A program made the translations under genes and the position numbers. This document shows positions 55,516 to 64,000 of a stretch of 64,000 bases of DNA, in pieces. The stretch is taken from NCBI RefSeq assembly GCF_026339995.1, contig NZ_JAPEPT010000001.1:1376501-1440500 (forward strand), read 5' to 3'. Below the pieces are notes generated by a model that was not told where the DNA came from, did no database searches, and saw nothing but the letters and a program-made list of their open reading frames with translations. The DNA is from Streptomyces sp. NBC_01481 (GTDB lineage: Bacteria > Actinomycetota > Actinomycetes > Streptomycetales > Streptomycetaceae). Position 1 is the stretch's first letter. Each line of letters begins with the position of its first letter.

Positions 55516-56697
55516 TTACGGCAGCGCCAGCATCCGCTCCAGCGCGAGCTTCGCGAAGCTTTCCGTCTCCTTGTCGACCTGGATCCGGTTGACCAGGTTG
55601 CCCTCGGCCAGCGACTCCAGCGCCCACACCAGGTGCGGCAGGTCGATGCGGTTCATCGTCGAGCAGAAGCAGACCGTCTTGTCGAGGAAGGCGATCTCCT
55701 TGTCGGGGTGCGCGTTCGCGACCCGGCGGACCAGGTTGAGCTCGGTGCCGATCGCCCACTTGGAACCGGCCGGGGCCGCCTCCAGCGTCTTGATGATGTA
55801 CTCCGTCGAGCCGACGTAGTCCGCGGCGGCCACGACCTCGTGCTTGCACTCGGGGTGGACGAGGACGTTCACGCCCGGGATCCGCTCGCGTACGTCGTTG
55901 ACCGAGTCGAGCGAGAAGCGGCCGTGCACCGAGCAGTGCCCGCGCCAAAGGATCATCTTGGCGTCCCGCAGCTGCTCGACGCTCAGCCCGCCGTTCGGCT
56001 TGTGCGGGTTGTACAGGACGCAGTCGTCGAGCGACATGCCCATCTCGCGCACCGCGGTGTTGCGCCCCAGGTGCTGGTCGGGGAGGAAGAGCACCTTCTC
56101 GCCCTGCTCGAAGGCCCAGTCCAGCGCACGCTTGGCGTTCGACGACGTGCAGATCGTGCCGCCGTGCTTGCCGGTGAAGGCCTTGATGTCCGCCGAGGAG
56201 TTCATGTACGAGACGGGCACGACCTGCTCGGCTATGCCGGCCTCGGACAGTACGTCCCAGCACTCGGCGACCTGCTCGGCCGTCGCCATATCGGCCATCG
56301 AGCAGCCGGCGGCCAGGTCGGGCAGCACGACCTTCTGGTCCTCGGAGGTCAGAATGTCCGCGGACTCGGCCATGAAGTGCACACCGCAGAACACGATGTA
56401 CTCGGCCTCCGGCCGGGCCGCGGCGTCCTTGGCCAGCTTGAAGGAGTCGCCGGTGACATCGGCGAACTGGATGACCTCGTCGCGCTGGTAGTGGTGGCCG
56501 AGGACGAAGACCTTGTCGCCGAGCTTCTCCTTGGCCGCGCGGGCGCGCTCCACCAGGTCCGGGTCGGACGGGGACGGCAGGTCGCCGGGGCACTCCACGC
56601 CGCGCTCGCTCCTGGGGTCGGCCTCGCGGCCGAGCAGCAGCAGGGCGAGCGGCGTCGGCTGGACGTCGAGCTCAGGGCGGGCTTGGGCGGTGGTCAC
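55516..56697 (-). CDS. nadA: quinolinate synthase
   Basis: 393 residues from GTG 56697 (AAAGGG 8 nt upstream). It condenses iminoaspartate with dihydroxyacetone phosphate using a 4Fe-4S cluster. FVLGHHYQRDEVIQFADVTGDSF, FCGVHFMAESADIL, DLAAGCSMADMA, SYMNSSADIKAFTG, CTSSNAKRALDW, FLPDQHLGRNTA, HPECKHEVV and FCSTMNRIDLPHL carry the active-site and cluster residues. nadB and nadC are not adjacent. An erpA-type Fe-S carrier is encoded divergently 450 nt away. Confidence 0.95.
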   Translation of the reverse strand: MTTAQARPELDVQPTPLALLLLGREADPRSERGVECPGDLPSPSDPDLVERARAAKEKLGDKVFVLGHHYQRDEVIQFADVTGDSFKLAKDAAARPEAEYIVFCGVHFMAESADILTSEDQKVVLPDLAAGCSMADMATAEQVAECWDVLSEAGIAEQVVPVSYMNSSADIKAFTGKHGGTICTSSNAKRALDWAFEQGEKVLFLPDQHLGRNTAVREMGMSLDDCVLYNPHKPNGGLSVEQLRDAKMILWRGHCSVHGRFSLDSVNDVRERIPGVNVLVHPECKHEVVAAADYVGSTEYIIKTLEAAPAGSKWAIGTELNLVRRVANAHPDKEIAFLDKTVCFCSTMNRIDLPHLVWALESLAEGNLVNRIQVDKETESFAKLALERMLALP

Positions 56698-56741
56698 GTC
56701 ACGCACCCTTTCTCTTCTGCAGAGGCACTTCTCGTCTATTT

Positions 56742-56793
56742 GACGCTATCTATCATAACTGCTTCACGTCACTTTGACGATGTCCATAGCGTC
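56742..56793. promoter_or_regulatory. inverted repeats in the nadA leader
   Basis: GACGCTAT (56742-56749) is inverted as ATAGCGTC (56786-56793), and between them CGTCA-CTT-TGACG (56767-56779) is a shorter palindrome. The stretch is AT-rich for this genome and about 45-95 nt upstream of nadA, suggesting promoter and operator elements. Confidence 0.45.
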
Positions 56794-56864
56794 GATGTGA
56801 CGCACCCCCCTGCTCCCTCCCGTACACCCCCGGTACACCCCGCCGTCCACAGGTCGCTGCCCCT

Positions 56865-57026
56865 AGGGGGTGTCCGGCGGATCAGGCTGGGCTCGCGACG
56901 CCCTGCGACTCCGTCTCCTGCGTTGTCGTCGGTCGGCATGGCTCCGCCATGCCTCTCTCCTCCGCCTTGGTTCCGAAGCCGCATGACGCCGCTCCCTGAT
57001 CCAGCCTGATCCGCCGGACACCCCCT
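56865..57026. mobile_element. MITE-like element with 26-bp perfect terminal inverted repeats
   Basis: The 26 bases 56865-56890 (starting AGGGGGTGTCCGGCGGAT) are exactly inverted at 57001-57026. The middle about 110 nt is non-coding and includes a second hairpin (GGCATGG/CCATGCC near 56935-56953). It lies in the 447-nt space between divergent nadA and erpA, close upstream of erpA. No clear target duplication. Confidence 0.65.
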
Positions 57027-57144
57027 CGCTGGGCCGGTGTGCGAGCATGAAGGGGAAAGACCAGGGCTCGCCCGGAATGAATCCCGGGCCCCGCCGGTTG
57101 CAACCGTCGGCAAGCAGTCTCCGTACAACCCGGGAGAGAAGCAG

Positions 57145-57501
57145 ATGTCCGTATCGGACGAGACCACCACCGTGAGCGACGGCATCCTCCTGTCCGACGC
57201 CGCCGCGGCCAAGGTCAAGGGCCTGCTGGAGCAGGAAGGCCGGGACGACCTGGCGCTGCGCGTGGCCGTTCAGCCCGGCGGCTGCTCGGGCCTGCGCTAC
57301 CAGCTGTTCTTCGACGAGCGCTCGCTCGACGGCGATGTCGTCAAGGACTTCGGTGGCGTCAAGGTCGTCACCGACCGGATGAGTGCCCCGTACCTGGGTG
57401 GCGCGTCCATCGACTTCGTGGACACGATCGAGAAGCAGGGCTTCACGATCGACAACCCGAACGCCAGCGGGTCCTGCGCCTGCGGCGACTCCTTCAGCTA
57501 A
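57145..57501 (+). CDS. erpA: iron-sulfur cluster insertion protein, HesB/IscA/ErpA family
   Basis: 118 residues from ATG 57145 (GGGAGAGAAG upstream). A-type Fe-S carrier: ILLSDAAAAKVKGLLEQEG, LRVAVQPGGCSGLRYQLFFDE, and the C-terminal GSCACGDSF, giving the three conserved cysteines (C...CxC). It delivers clusters to client enzymes; quinolinate synthase encoded next door is one plausible client. It ends at a strong terminator. Confidence 0.93.
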   Translation: MSVSDETTTVSDGILLSDAAAAKVKGLLEQEGRDDLALRVAVQPGGCSGLRYQLFFDERSLDGDVVKDFGGVKVVTDRMSAPYLGGASIDFVDTIEKQGFTIDNPNASGSCACGDSFS

Positions 57502-57524
57502 GGCTTCGTACCTCGCACGTACGA

Positions 57525-57558
57525 AAGGCGGCGGCCCCGATGCCGGGGCCGCCGCCTT
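57525..57558. terminator. bidirectional terminator after erpA
   Basis: AAGGCGGCGGCCCCG and CGGGGCCGCCGCCTT, 15-bp stem with a 4-nt loop, between convergent genes. Confidence 0.88.
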
Positions 57559-57585
57559 CGTATGCTCTTTTCGTGTGACCGCGTG

Positions 57586-59064
57586 CTACTTCGCCGGGAC
57601 GGACGGCCTCGCCGGGATGGCCTCACCCGTCGCCGCGTCCACGACCTTCCGGTCGCCCAGCGGCTTGTCCAGCGTCACCTTCGCGGTGATCTCCTTGGCG
57701 ATGGCGATGCAGACCCGGCCGGGGTCGGGATTCGTCTCGACGATCCGGACCGACACCGAGGTGCCGCTCTCGCTCGCCTTCGCCGCGTAGTCGCTGCACA
57801 CACCGCCCCAGAAGGTCAGGGCCAGAGTCCGCCCGCTCACGGTGTAGGACTCGATACGCCGGTCGGACGGTGCCGGGGGAGTCTGCGGCGGCTCGGTCGG
57901 CCTGATGTCCTGCTGCGGCGGAGTGGTCTCCTTCAGATACTTCGGGTCCACGGCGAGCTGCGTGACCGTGAACGGCTCGGCGCCGCCCTTCGGCTTCACC
58001 TCGAACAGCCACGACGGTACGAGCGCCTGCTGCCCGTCCACGTACTGCGCGGCCAGACCGAACACGGCCTTGGTGACCGTCAGTTGCTCCGGACCCTTCA
58101 CCCTGGTCTTCGGCGTGCACGGGGTCTCGGGCTTCTGCTCGCCCTCCAGCGGCACCGGCGTGGCGCAGCCGCCGATCCCGATCGTGCCGCTGCCTCCGGA
58201 GTCCTTGTTCAGCTGCTTCAGCGCCTCCTGGGCCGAGATCACCGGGTACTCGTCGCTCTTCAGGGGCGTCTTCAACTGCCCGCTGCCGCCCACCACATGA
58301 CCGTCCGCGCCGACCTGGATCCCGGTCGTCCAGCCGTATGTCGGCAGCCCGTCGACCAGCGGGTCGGCGTTCACCACGCGCACCGCGCCCATCAGTTGGC
58401 GTGCGTCCAGATCGGCGTCGCTCTGACCGAGCGCCTTCAGTACGGGCGACGCGGATTTTTTCGCGGCCTCCTCAGTCACGGGGCTCGCGCCCGTCGGTGA
58501 GGTCTCGCCGCGCGCAGGGCACTCCTTGCCCTTCAGGCAGTTGTCGCCGCCCGGTGTCGCCACGAACCGTGCGAAGGTCCAGGTGCCCGGCGCCTGCTTG
58601 TTGACCTGGAGCAGGGGGCCCGCGCCGTCCTTGTCCGCCCCGATCTTCCAGGCCGGTCCGACCAGCCGGGGTGTGCCCGGCAGTCCGAGTGCCTTCGCCA
58701 GCCGGGTCACCTCGGCCGCGGTCACGGCGCCCTTCGTACGGTGGACAGCGGCCTCGGCCGGTCCGGCCGGCAGCTTGCCCTCGGCCTTGTAGACCACGCC
58801 GCCGCCCGAGGGGTCGGGCTCACCGGGCGCGATGCCGCCCCGGTCCCCGCCCTCCGTACGGCCGTCGACAGCGAGCGGGGGCGGATTGCCGCCGCGGCCC
58901 GGCGCGCCGCTCTTGGCGTCGGCGCTGCCGTGGCCGCCCCCGAAGCCCGCGGTCGCGAAGTACGTACCCCCGCCCGCGACCAGCACCGCCGCCGCCACCG
59001 AGGCGACGGCGAACGGGGAACGCCGGCGGCGGGGGCTGTCGTGCGTGTCTTCCGTACTGCTCAC
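57586..59064 (-). CDS. membrane-anchored secreted protein of unknown function
   Basis: 492 residues from GTG 59064 (AAGGAG 8 nt upstream). A short cytoplasmic N-terminus (RRRRSPF), one membrane helix (AVASVAAAVLVAGGGTYFATAG) and then an extracellular part starting with a Gly-rich linker. The outer domain has two cysteine-containing stretches (DNCLKGKECPARGE; GIGGCATPVPLEGE) and no enzyme motif. Such anti-sigma-like or signal-sensing membrane proteins are common in Streptomyces but no family is recognised. The small gene at 59183 is upstream in the same direction. Confidence 0.7.
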   Translation of the reverse strand: MSSTEDTHDSPRRRRSPFAVASVAAAVLVAGGGTYFATAGFGGGHGSADAKSGAPGRGGNPPPLAVDGRTEGGDRGGIAPGEPDPSGGGVVYKAEGKLPAGPAEAAVHRTKGAVTAAEVTRLAKALGLPGTPRLVGPAWKIGADKDGAGPLLQVNKQAPGTWTFARFVATPGGDNCLKGKECPARGETSPTGASPVTEEAAKKSASPVLKALGQSDADLDARQLMGAVRVVNADPLVDGLPTYGWTTGIQVGADGHVVGGSGQLKTPLKSDEYPVISAQEALKQLNKDSGGSGTIGIGGCATPVPLEGEQKPETPCTPKTRVKGPEQLTVTKAVFGLAAQYVDGQQALVPSWLFEVKPKGGAEPFTVTQLAVDPKYLKETTPPQQDIRPTEPPQTPPAPSDRRIESYTVSGRTLALTFWGGVCSDYAAKASESGTSVSVRIVETNPDPGRVCIAIAKEITAKVTLDKPLGDRKVVDAATGEAIPARPSVPAK

Positions 59065-59182
59065 CGCATCGCTCCTTGTCTCCGTGACCCCGTCGCACGG
59101 GGTCACGGATGGGACGGAGCGGGGGAGCGCACGGTTCCCTTGCGCGCGCTCAGTTGTGCGCCCTGGGTTGTACGCCCTTGAC

Positions 59183-59389
59183 TCAGTCGCCGTATTCGGA
59201 CATGGCGTCGAGCAACCTGGCCGAAGACGCCGGTACCACGACACCATGAATGTGCGACGGAGGCACGGGAGCGGGAACGGCGGCCGCGGGAACCACCCAG
59301 TGGGGTGCCATTCGCGCGCAATCTCCGCGCAGCTGGGCCAGACTGATCTCGGACTCTCGCGGCTCGCGCCGGGCGATGGGCTTCGTCAT
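59183..59389 (-). CDS. small conserved protein
   Basis: 68 residues from ATG 59389. MTKPIARREPRESEISLAQL, APHWVVPAAAVPAPVPPSHIHGVVVPASSARLLDAM: a Pro/Ala/Val-rich middle and a helical end. No domain recognised. It is divergent from the adenosine-kinase-like gene. Typical codon use suggests it is real. Confidence 0.6.
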   Translation of the reverse strand: MTKPIARREPRESEISLAQLRGDCARMAPHWVVPAAAVPAPVPPSHIHGVVVPASSARLLDAMSEYGD

Positions 59390-59519
59390 ATCCGCACCGT
59401 ATGCATCGGGGGTCCATGACAAAAGGCCTACTATCGGGTAGTTTCCGCACTTCAGTGCGGGCGCCCAAACCCGGTAGCGTTAACTGTCAACGCCACCCCG
59501 CCACAGGAGCGTCCTCGCC

Positions 59520-60494
59520 GTGCGAATCGCAGTCACCGGCTCCATCGCCACTGACCACCTCATGACTTTCCCCGGCCGCTTCGCCGACCAGCTGGTCGCG
59601 GACCAGCTGCACACGGTCTCCCTCTCCTTCCTGGTCGACAACCTCGATGTCCGCAGGGGCGGTGTCGGCGCCAACATCTGCTTCGGCATGGGCCAGCTGG
59701 GCAGCGGGCCCATCCTCGTCGGCGCGGCCGGATCCGACTTCGACGAGTACCGCGCCTGGCTCGACCGCCACGGCGTGGACACCTCGTCCGTCCGGATCTC
59801 CGAAGTCCTGCACACGGCGCGCTTCGTGTGCACCACGGACGCCGACCACAACCAGATCGGCTCCTTCTACACCGGCGCCATGAGCGAGGCCCGCCAGATC
59901 GAGCTGAAGTCCGTCGCGGACCGGGTCGGCGGCCTCGACCTCGTCCTGATCGGCGCGGACGACCCCGAGGCGATGCTCCGCCACACCGAGGAGTGCCGGA
60001 CCCGCTCCATCCCGTTCGCCGCGGACTTCTCCCAGCAGATCGCGCGCATGAGCGGCGACGACATCCGCACGCTCCTGGACGGCGCCACCTATCTCTTCTC
60101 GAACGAGTACGAGAAGGGGCTCATCGAGTCCAAGACGGGCTGGACCGACACCGAGATCCTGGGCAAGGTCGGCACCCGGGTCACCACCCTCGGCTCGAAC
60201 GGCGTCCGCATCGAGCAGGAGGGCGAGGAGCCGATCGAGGTCGGGTGCCCCGAGGAGGACGCCAAGGTCGACCCGACCGGCGTCGGTGACGCGTTCCGCG
60301 CGGGCTTCATGTCGGGCCTGTCCTGGGGCGTGGGCCACGAGCGCGCGGCGCAGGTGGGCTGCATGCTGGCGACGCTGGTGATCGAGACGCTGGGCACACA
60401 GGAGTACACGCTGCGTCGGGCGCACTTCATGGACCGCTTCACGAAGGCGTACGGCCACGACGCGGCGGCCGAGGTCAGGACCCACCTGAAGTAA
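59520..60494 (+). CDS. PfkB-family carbohydrate kinase, adenosine kinase-like
   Basis: 324 residues, GTG start. The whole sequence follows the actinobacterial adenosine kinase pattern: IAVTGSIATDHLMTFPGRFADQL, SFLVDNLDVRRGGVGANICF, LVGAAGSDFDEYRAWL, GAMSEARQIEL, and the anion-hole/catalytic motif DPTGVGDAFRAGF with the catalytic Asp. It phosphorylates adenosine or a related nucleoside in purine salvage. As in mycobacteria it lies near the cytochrome oxidase genes. Confidence 0.88.
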   Translation: MRIAVTGSIATDHLMTFPGRFADQLVADQLHTVSLSFLVDNLDVRRGGVGANICFGMGQLGSGPILVGAAGSDFDEYRAWLDRHGVDTSSVRISEVLHTARFVCTTDADHNQIGSFYTGAMSEARQIELKSVADRVGGLDLVLIGADDPEAMLRHTEECRTRSIPFAADFSQQIARMSGDDIRTLLDGATYLFSNEYEKGLIESKTGWTDTEILGKVGTRVTTLGSNGVRIEQEGEEPIEVGCPEEDAKVDPTGVGDAFRAGFMSGLSWGVGHERAAQVGCMLATLVIETLGTQEYTLRRAHFMDRFTKAYGHDAAAEVRTHLK

Positions 60495-60524
60495 ACCCGG
60501 GGCTCCGCCCCCGGACCCCCTTAT

Positions 60525-60603
60525 TCAGCCCGTCCGGCGTATGAGGACATGCGGCCGAAGGTCGCATACGGGGGTCTGGGGGCTCGCCCCCAGTTGTTGG
60601 AAG
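60525..60603 (-). repeat. interspersed intergenic repeat (copy 2)
   Basis: Reverse complement of the copy at 21265-21341, with the GTATGCGACC segment and the core CGCCGGACGGGCTGA. Located between convergent genes (60494 and 60627), where it may also act as a terminator. Confidence 0.75.
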
Positions 60604-60626
60604 GGGCGCCCCGCGCAGCGGAGCCC

Positions 60627-62009
60627 TCACACCACCCGCCGCACCACATACGCCACGCCCCGCTCCGCCCCCTCCTCCCCCACATACTCCTGCCCCCGCA
60701 TCTCGCACCACGCCGGAATGTCCAGCCGCGCCGCCTCGTCGTCCGAGAGCACCGTCACCGTGCCCCCCACCGGCACGTCCCCGATCACCTTCGCCAGTTC
60801 GATCACCGGGATCGGGCACCGCTTCCCGAGCGCGTCCACCACCAGGGACGCCGTCCCCGCCGTCGCGGCAGGCGAGACGGGCGCGCCGAGGCGTTCGCGT
60901 ACCTCCGCGACCACCCCCGGCAGGACCTCCAGGAAGCGGTCGACGTCCTCCTCCGGTGTCCCGAGGGGGAGCGAGACGCGGACATTGCCCTCCGAGAGCA
61001 CCCCCATCGCCCTCAGCACATGGCTCGGCGTGAGCGTGCTGCTCGTACAGGAGGAGCCCGAGGAGACGGAGAACCCCGCTCGGTCCAGTTCGTGCAGCAG
61101 AGTCTCTCCGTCGACATAGAGACAGGAGAAGGTGACGAGATGGGGGAGCCGCCGCACCGGATCCCCCACCACCTCCACATCCGGGACCAGCTCCGGCACG
61201 CGCGCGCGGATCCGGTCCACCAGGACCCGCAGCCGTACCGCCTCGTCCGCCGCCTCCGCCCGCACCGCCCGCAGCGAGGCCGCCGCCGCCACGATCCCCG
61301 GGATGTTCTCGAAGCCCGCCGACCGCCCCGACTCCCGCTCGTCGGCGGGACCTCGGGGGGCGAACCGGACACCCTTGCGTACGGTGAGCAGCCCCACCCC
61401 CGCCGGGCCGCCCCATTTGTGCGCGCTGCCCGTGAGGAGCGACCAGTCCCCGGTCACCGGTCCCCACGCGAGTGACTGCGCCGCGTCCACCAGCAGCGGC
61501 ACCCCGGCCGCCCGGCAGGCGTCGGCGACCTCGGAGACCGGCTGCTCCGTGCCGACTTCGTGGTTGGCGGACTGCAGACAGGCCAGCGCGGTGTCCTCGC
61601 GCAGGGCAGCGCCGAAGGCTGCCGCGGACACCGCGCCCGCCCGGTCCACCGGGACCTCGGTCACCGTCCCGCCCTCCGCCCCCTCGTACGCGCCCGCCGA
61701 ATGGAGCACCGAGGAGTGCTCCACCGCGGAAACGACCAGGTGACGCCCGACACGCCGACGCGCCGCAAGCGCGCCGGAAATTCCCAGGTGAACCGCGCGC
61801 GTCCCCGAAGGAGTGAACACGAGCTCGTCCGGGCGGCAGCCCACGGCCTCCGCCGCCGCCTCCCGCGCCGCGTCCAACAGCAGCCTGGCGCGCCGCCCCT
61901 CGCGATAGAGCCGGGCCGGGTCGGCCCAGCCCTCGTCGAGGGAAGCCTGCAGGGCCTGCCGGGCGACCGGGTGCAGCGGAGCGGAGGAAGCGACATCGAA
62001 GTAAGGCAC
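60627..62009 (-). CDS. cysteine desulfurase fused to a TusA-like sulfur-carrier domain
   Basis: 460 residues, ATG. Residues about 1-370 are a class V PLP enzyme: MPYFDVASSAPLHPVARQAL, SAVEHSSVLHSAG, LVDAAQSLAW, TGSAHKWGGPAGVG with the PLP Lys, and SGSSCTSS with the catalytic Cys. Residues about 385-460 are a TusA domain: LVVDALGKRCPIPVIELAKVIGD with the CPIP active Cys. The product would release sulfur from cysteine and pass it on within one chain. Other desulfurases usually rely on separate partners. It is divergent from ctaC; its acceptor is unknown. Confidence 0.9.
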   Translation of the reverse strand: MPYFDVASSAPLHPVARQALQASLDEGWADPARLYREGRRARLLLDAAREAAAEAVGCRPDELVFTPSGTRAVHLGISGALAARRRVGRHLVVSAVEHSSVLHSAGAYEGAEGGTVTEVPVDRAGAVSAAAFGAALREDTALACLQSANHEVGTEQPVSEVADACRAAGVPLLVDAAQSLAWGPVTGDWSLLTGSAHKWGGPAGVGLLTVRKGVRFAPRGPADERESGRSAGFENIPGIVAAAASLRAVRAEAADEAVRLRVLVDRIRARVPELVPDVEVVGDPVRRLPHLVTFSCLYVDGETLLHELDRAGFSVSSGSSCTSSTLTPSHVLRAMGVLSEGNVRVSLPLGTPEEDVDRFLEVLPGVVAEVRERLGAPVSPAATAGTASLVVDALGKRCPIPVIELAKVIGDVPVGGTVTVLSDDEAARLDIPAWCEMRGQEYVGEEGAERGVAYVVRRVV

Positions 62010-62258
62010 ATCGCCACGCTAACTCCAGTACGCGGAAGGGGCGTCAGAAGCCTGCCGGAGGCCGGGATTCCAGGGGCTTTCCATCCCTTCGGGGTGTCGG
62101 ACGGCGCGTTGGGCACCCTCCCCGCGCGACCCCAAATAGCGTCCAGTAGGGTTTGGTCCGCATAAACATCCAAACCCCTGCCCGCGTCAGGGCCGGCGAC
62201 CGACCAGCGAGACGGCCGCGGCATGCCGCGCGGGCCGAGACTCTCGGGAAGGCGCTAC

Positions 62259-63215
62259 GTGAGTCCCAACGGCTCCGACCGCTCGTCGCGGCGCCCGATG
62301 CGGCGGAAGCTGCTCCAGGTGCTGACCGCGGGCGTGGTCCTGGCGACCGCCTCCGGTTGCACATACAAGGACTTCCCCCGCCTGGGAATGCCCACCCCGG
62401 TAACGGAGGAGGCGCCCCGGATCCTCTCCCTCTGGCAGGGCTCGTGGGCGGCAGCGCTCGTCACGGGCATCCTGGTGTGGGGGCTGATCATCTGGAGTGT
62501 CATCTTCCACCGGCGCAGCCGCACCAAGGTGGAGGTACCTCCGCAGACCCGGTACAACATGCCCATCGAGGCCCTGTACACGGTTGTTCCGCTCATCATC
62601 GTTTCGGTGCTCTTCTACTTCACCGCGCGTGACGAGACGAAGCTCCTCGCTCTCTCCAAGCCCGCCCACACGGTCAATGTGGTCGGCTACCAGTGGAGCT
62701 GGGGCTTCAACTACATCGAGAACGTGGCAGGCTCCACGGGTGACGCCAAGGCCGACAAGAACCTGGGCGCCATTCCGGACAAGTACCGCGCGGACTTCCC
62801 GGCGAACGCGGGCGGCGTCTACGACGCCGGTGTCCCGGGCACCCGGAATCCGCAGAACGGCAACCCGGGCCCGACCCTGTGGCTGCCCAAGGGCGAGAAG
62901 GTCCGGTTCATCCTGAGCTCTCGCGACGTCATCCACTCCTTCTGGGTCCTCCCCTTCCTCTTCAAGCAGGACGTCATCCCGGGGCACACCAACGTCTTCG
63001 AGGTGACCCCCACCCGTGAGGGCACATTCAGGGGCAAGTGCGCCGAGCTCTGCGGCGTCGACCACTCCCGGATGCTCTTCAACGTCAAGGTCGTCTCCCC
63101 GGAGCGTTACCAGCAGCACCTGAAGGAGCTGGCGGAAGAGGGGAAGACCGGCTACATCCCGTCGGGCATTGAGCAGACGGACCCGGCCAGGAATGCGGAG
63201 AAGAACCAACTGTGA
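62259..63215 (+). CDS. ctaC: cytochrome c oxidase subunit II
   Basis: 318 residues from GTG 62259 (GGGAAGG upstream). Signal with lipobox LATASGC, two membrane helices ([40 protein letters not shown]), then the outer CuA cupredoxin: [32 protein letters not shown], and [14 protein letters not shown] with both cysteines, His and Met. It receives electrons in the bcc-aa3 pathway. It overlaps ctaD by 4 nt. Confidence 0.96.
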   Translation: MSPNGSDRSSRRPMRRKLLQVLTAGVVLATASGCTYKDFPRLGMPTPVTEEAPRILSLWQGSWAAALVTGILVWGLIIWSVIFHRRSRTKVEVPPQTRYNMPIEALYTVVPLIIVSVLFYFTARDETKLLALSKPAHTVNVVGYQWSWGFNYIENVAGSTGDAKADKNLGAIPDKYRADFPANAGGVYDAGVPGTRNPQNGNPGPTLWLPKGEKVRFILSSRDVIHSFWVLPFLFKQDVIPGHTNVFEVTPTREGTFRGKCAELCGVDHSRMLFNVKVVSPERYQQHLKELAEEGKTGYIPSGIEQTDPARNAEKNQL

Positions 63216-64000
63216 GCATCCTCAACGAACCTCAGGGTGCCGCCGCAGCAGCTGACGACTCGTACGAGAACGAGCTGCCGGTACGGCGCAAGCAGCCGGG
63301 CAATGTGGTCGTGAAGTGGATGACCACCACTGACCACAAGACCATCGGCACGATGTACCTGGTCACGTCGTTCGCGTTCTTCTGCATCGGCGGACTGATG
63401 GCGCTCTTCATGCGCGCCGAGCTGGCCCGTCCCGGCACGCAGATCATGTCGAACGAGCAGTTCAACCAGGCGTTCACGATGCACGGCACGATCATGCTGC
63501 TGATGTTTGCGACGCCGCTGTTCGCCGGATTCGCGAACTGGATCATGCCGCTGCAGATCGGCGCGCCCGACGTGGCGTTCCCGCGGCTGAACATGTTCGC
63601 GTACTGGCTGTACCTCTTCGGCTCGATCATCGCGGTGGCCGGCTTCCTCACCCCGCAGGGTGCGGCCGACTTCGGATGGTTCGCCTACTCCCCGCTGTCG
63701 GACGCGGTCCGCTCGCCGGGTGTCGGCGCCGACATGTGGATCATGGGTCTGGCCTTCTCCGGCTTCGGCACGATCCTCGGTTCGGTCAACTTCATCACCA
63801 CGATCATCTGCATGCGTGCTCCCGGCATGACGATGTTCCGGATGCCGATCTTCGTCTGGAACGTGCTGCTGACCGGTGTGCTGGTCCTGCTCGCCTTCCC
63901 GGTGCTTGCCGCCGCGCTCTTCGCGCTGGAGGCGGACCGCAAGTTCGGTGCGCACATCTTCGACGCGTCCAACGGCGGCGCGTTGCTGTGGCAACACCTC
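63212..64000 (+). CDS. ctaD: cytochrome c oxidase subunit I, N-terminal part (cut by window end)
   Basis: 263 residues are visible from GTG 63212, which overlaps the ctaC stop by 4 nt. The reading frame is open to the window end. [73 protein letters not shown] contains the low-spin haem His. Catalytic CuB ligands lie beyond the window. Part of a ctaCD operon. Confidence 0.95.
   Translation, partial: MSILNEPQGAAAAADDSYENELPVRRKQPGNVVVKWMTTTDHKTIGTMYLVTSFAFFCIGGLMALFMRAELARPGTQIMSNEQFNQAFTMHGTIMLLMFATPLFAGFANWIMPLQIGAPDVAFPRLNMFAYWLYLFGSIIAVAGFLTPQGAADFGWFAYSPLSDAVRSPGVGADMWIMGLAFSGFGTILGSVNFITTIICMRAPGMTMFRMPIFVWNVLLTGVLVLLAFPVLAAALFALEADRKFGAHIFDASNGGALLWQHL

Overview
The window is a stretch of a high-GC actinobacterial chromosome, almost certainly Streptomyces. 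The evidence is the very high GC content with GC-rich third codon positions, frequent GTG/TTG starts, a glnA gene with a GlnR-type operator, and a long run of core genes in an order typical of Streptomyces: glnA, an RDD protein, a DUF4191 protein, lipA, lipB, aceE, the dihydrolipoyl acyltransferase (E2), lpdA, pepA, cobS, cobT, cobU, pspA, erpA, an adenosine-kinase-like gene, ctaC and ctaD. No tRNA, rRNA or CRISPR array was seen.

Positions 1-13250 are accessory. They hold, in order: the 3' end of a methyltransferase gene translationally coupled to a carnitine/choline acyltransferase; a YjbR-type protein; a decayed IS630-type element (2901-4093) whose terminal inverted repeats enclose both a wrecked transposase start and an intact alpha/beta hydrolase; a methyltransferase; an anti-sigma-like ATPase reading without a stop into a second protein; a divergent HTH/TPR regulator with a small internally repeated protein; and another methyltransferase. 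A 4.5-kb insert follows. It is bounded by two copies (about 90% identical by eye) of the 3' end of glnA, and carries a large NACHT-type STAND ATPase (two TTA codons) divergent from a small membrane protein. This looks like a compact island, plausibly a defence module, inserted at the glnA 3' end.

Positions 13240-36650 are core metabolism. glnA is read leftward under a GlnR box. Next come a small RDD protein, a lipoprotein-type sortase framed by two look-alike terminators, lipA and lipB (lipoate synthesis), a TPR regulator, redox, SDR and acetyltransferase genes, a WYL regulator and a VapBC-like toxin-antitoxin pair. The lipoate users follow: aceE with a GntR regulator and a 17-bp palindrome in its leader, the two-lipoyl-domain E2, lpdA, then pepA.

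Positions 36860-49350 carry a GH114-like lipoprotein, a 79-bp MITE-like insert sitting exactly on a shared CTAG stop, cobS, membrane proteins (rhomboid-like and MprF-like), cobT, a PhnP-like/CobU fusion, an ABC exporter, a methyltransferase, a DUF3043 protein and pspA with its partner. Positions 49480-55450 hold a NarL-type two-component system followed by an RND-type exporter and a hydrolase. Positions 55510-64000 hold nadA, a second MITE-like element, erpA, a secreted or membrane protein, an adenosine-kinase-like gene, a cysteine desulfurase-TusA fusion, and the start of the cytochrome oxidase operon (ctaC, ctaD cut by the window end). A Streptomyces-type interspersed repeat (core CAAACGCCGGACGGGCTGA) occurs in several intergenic spaces.
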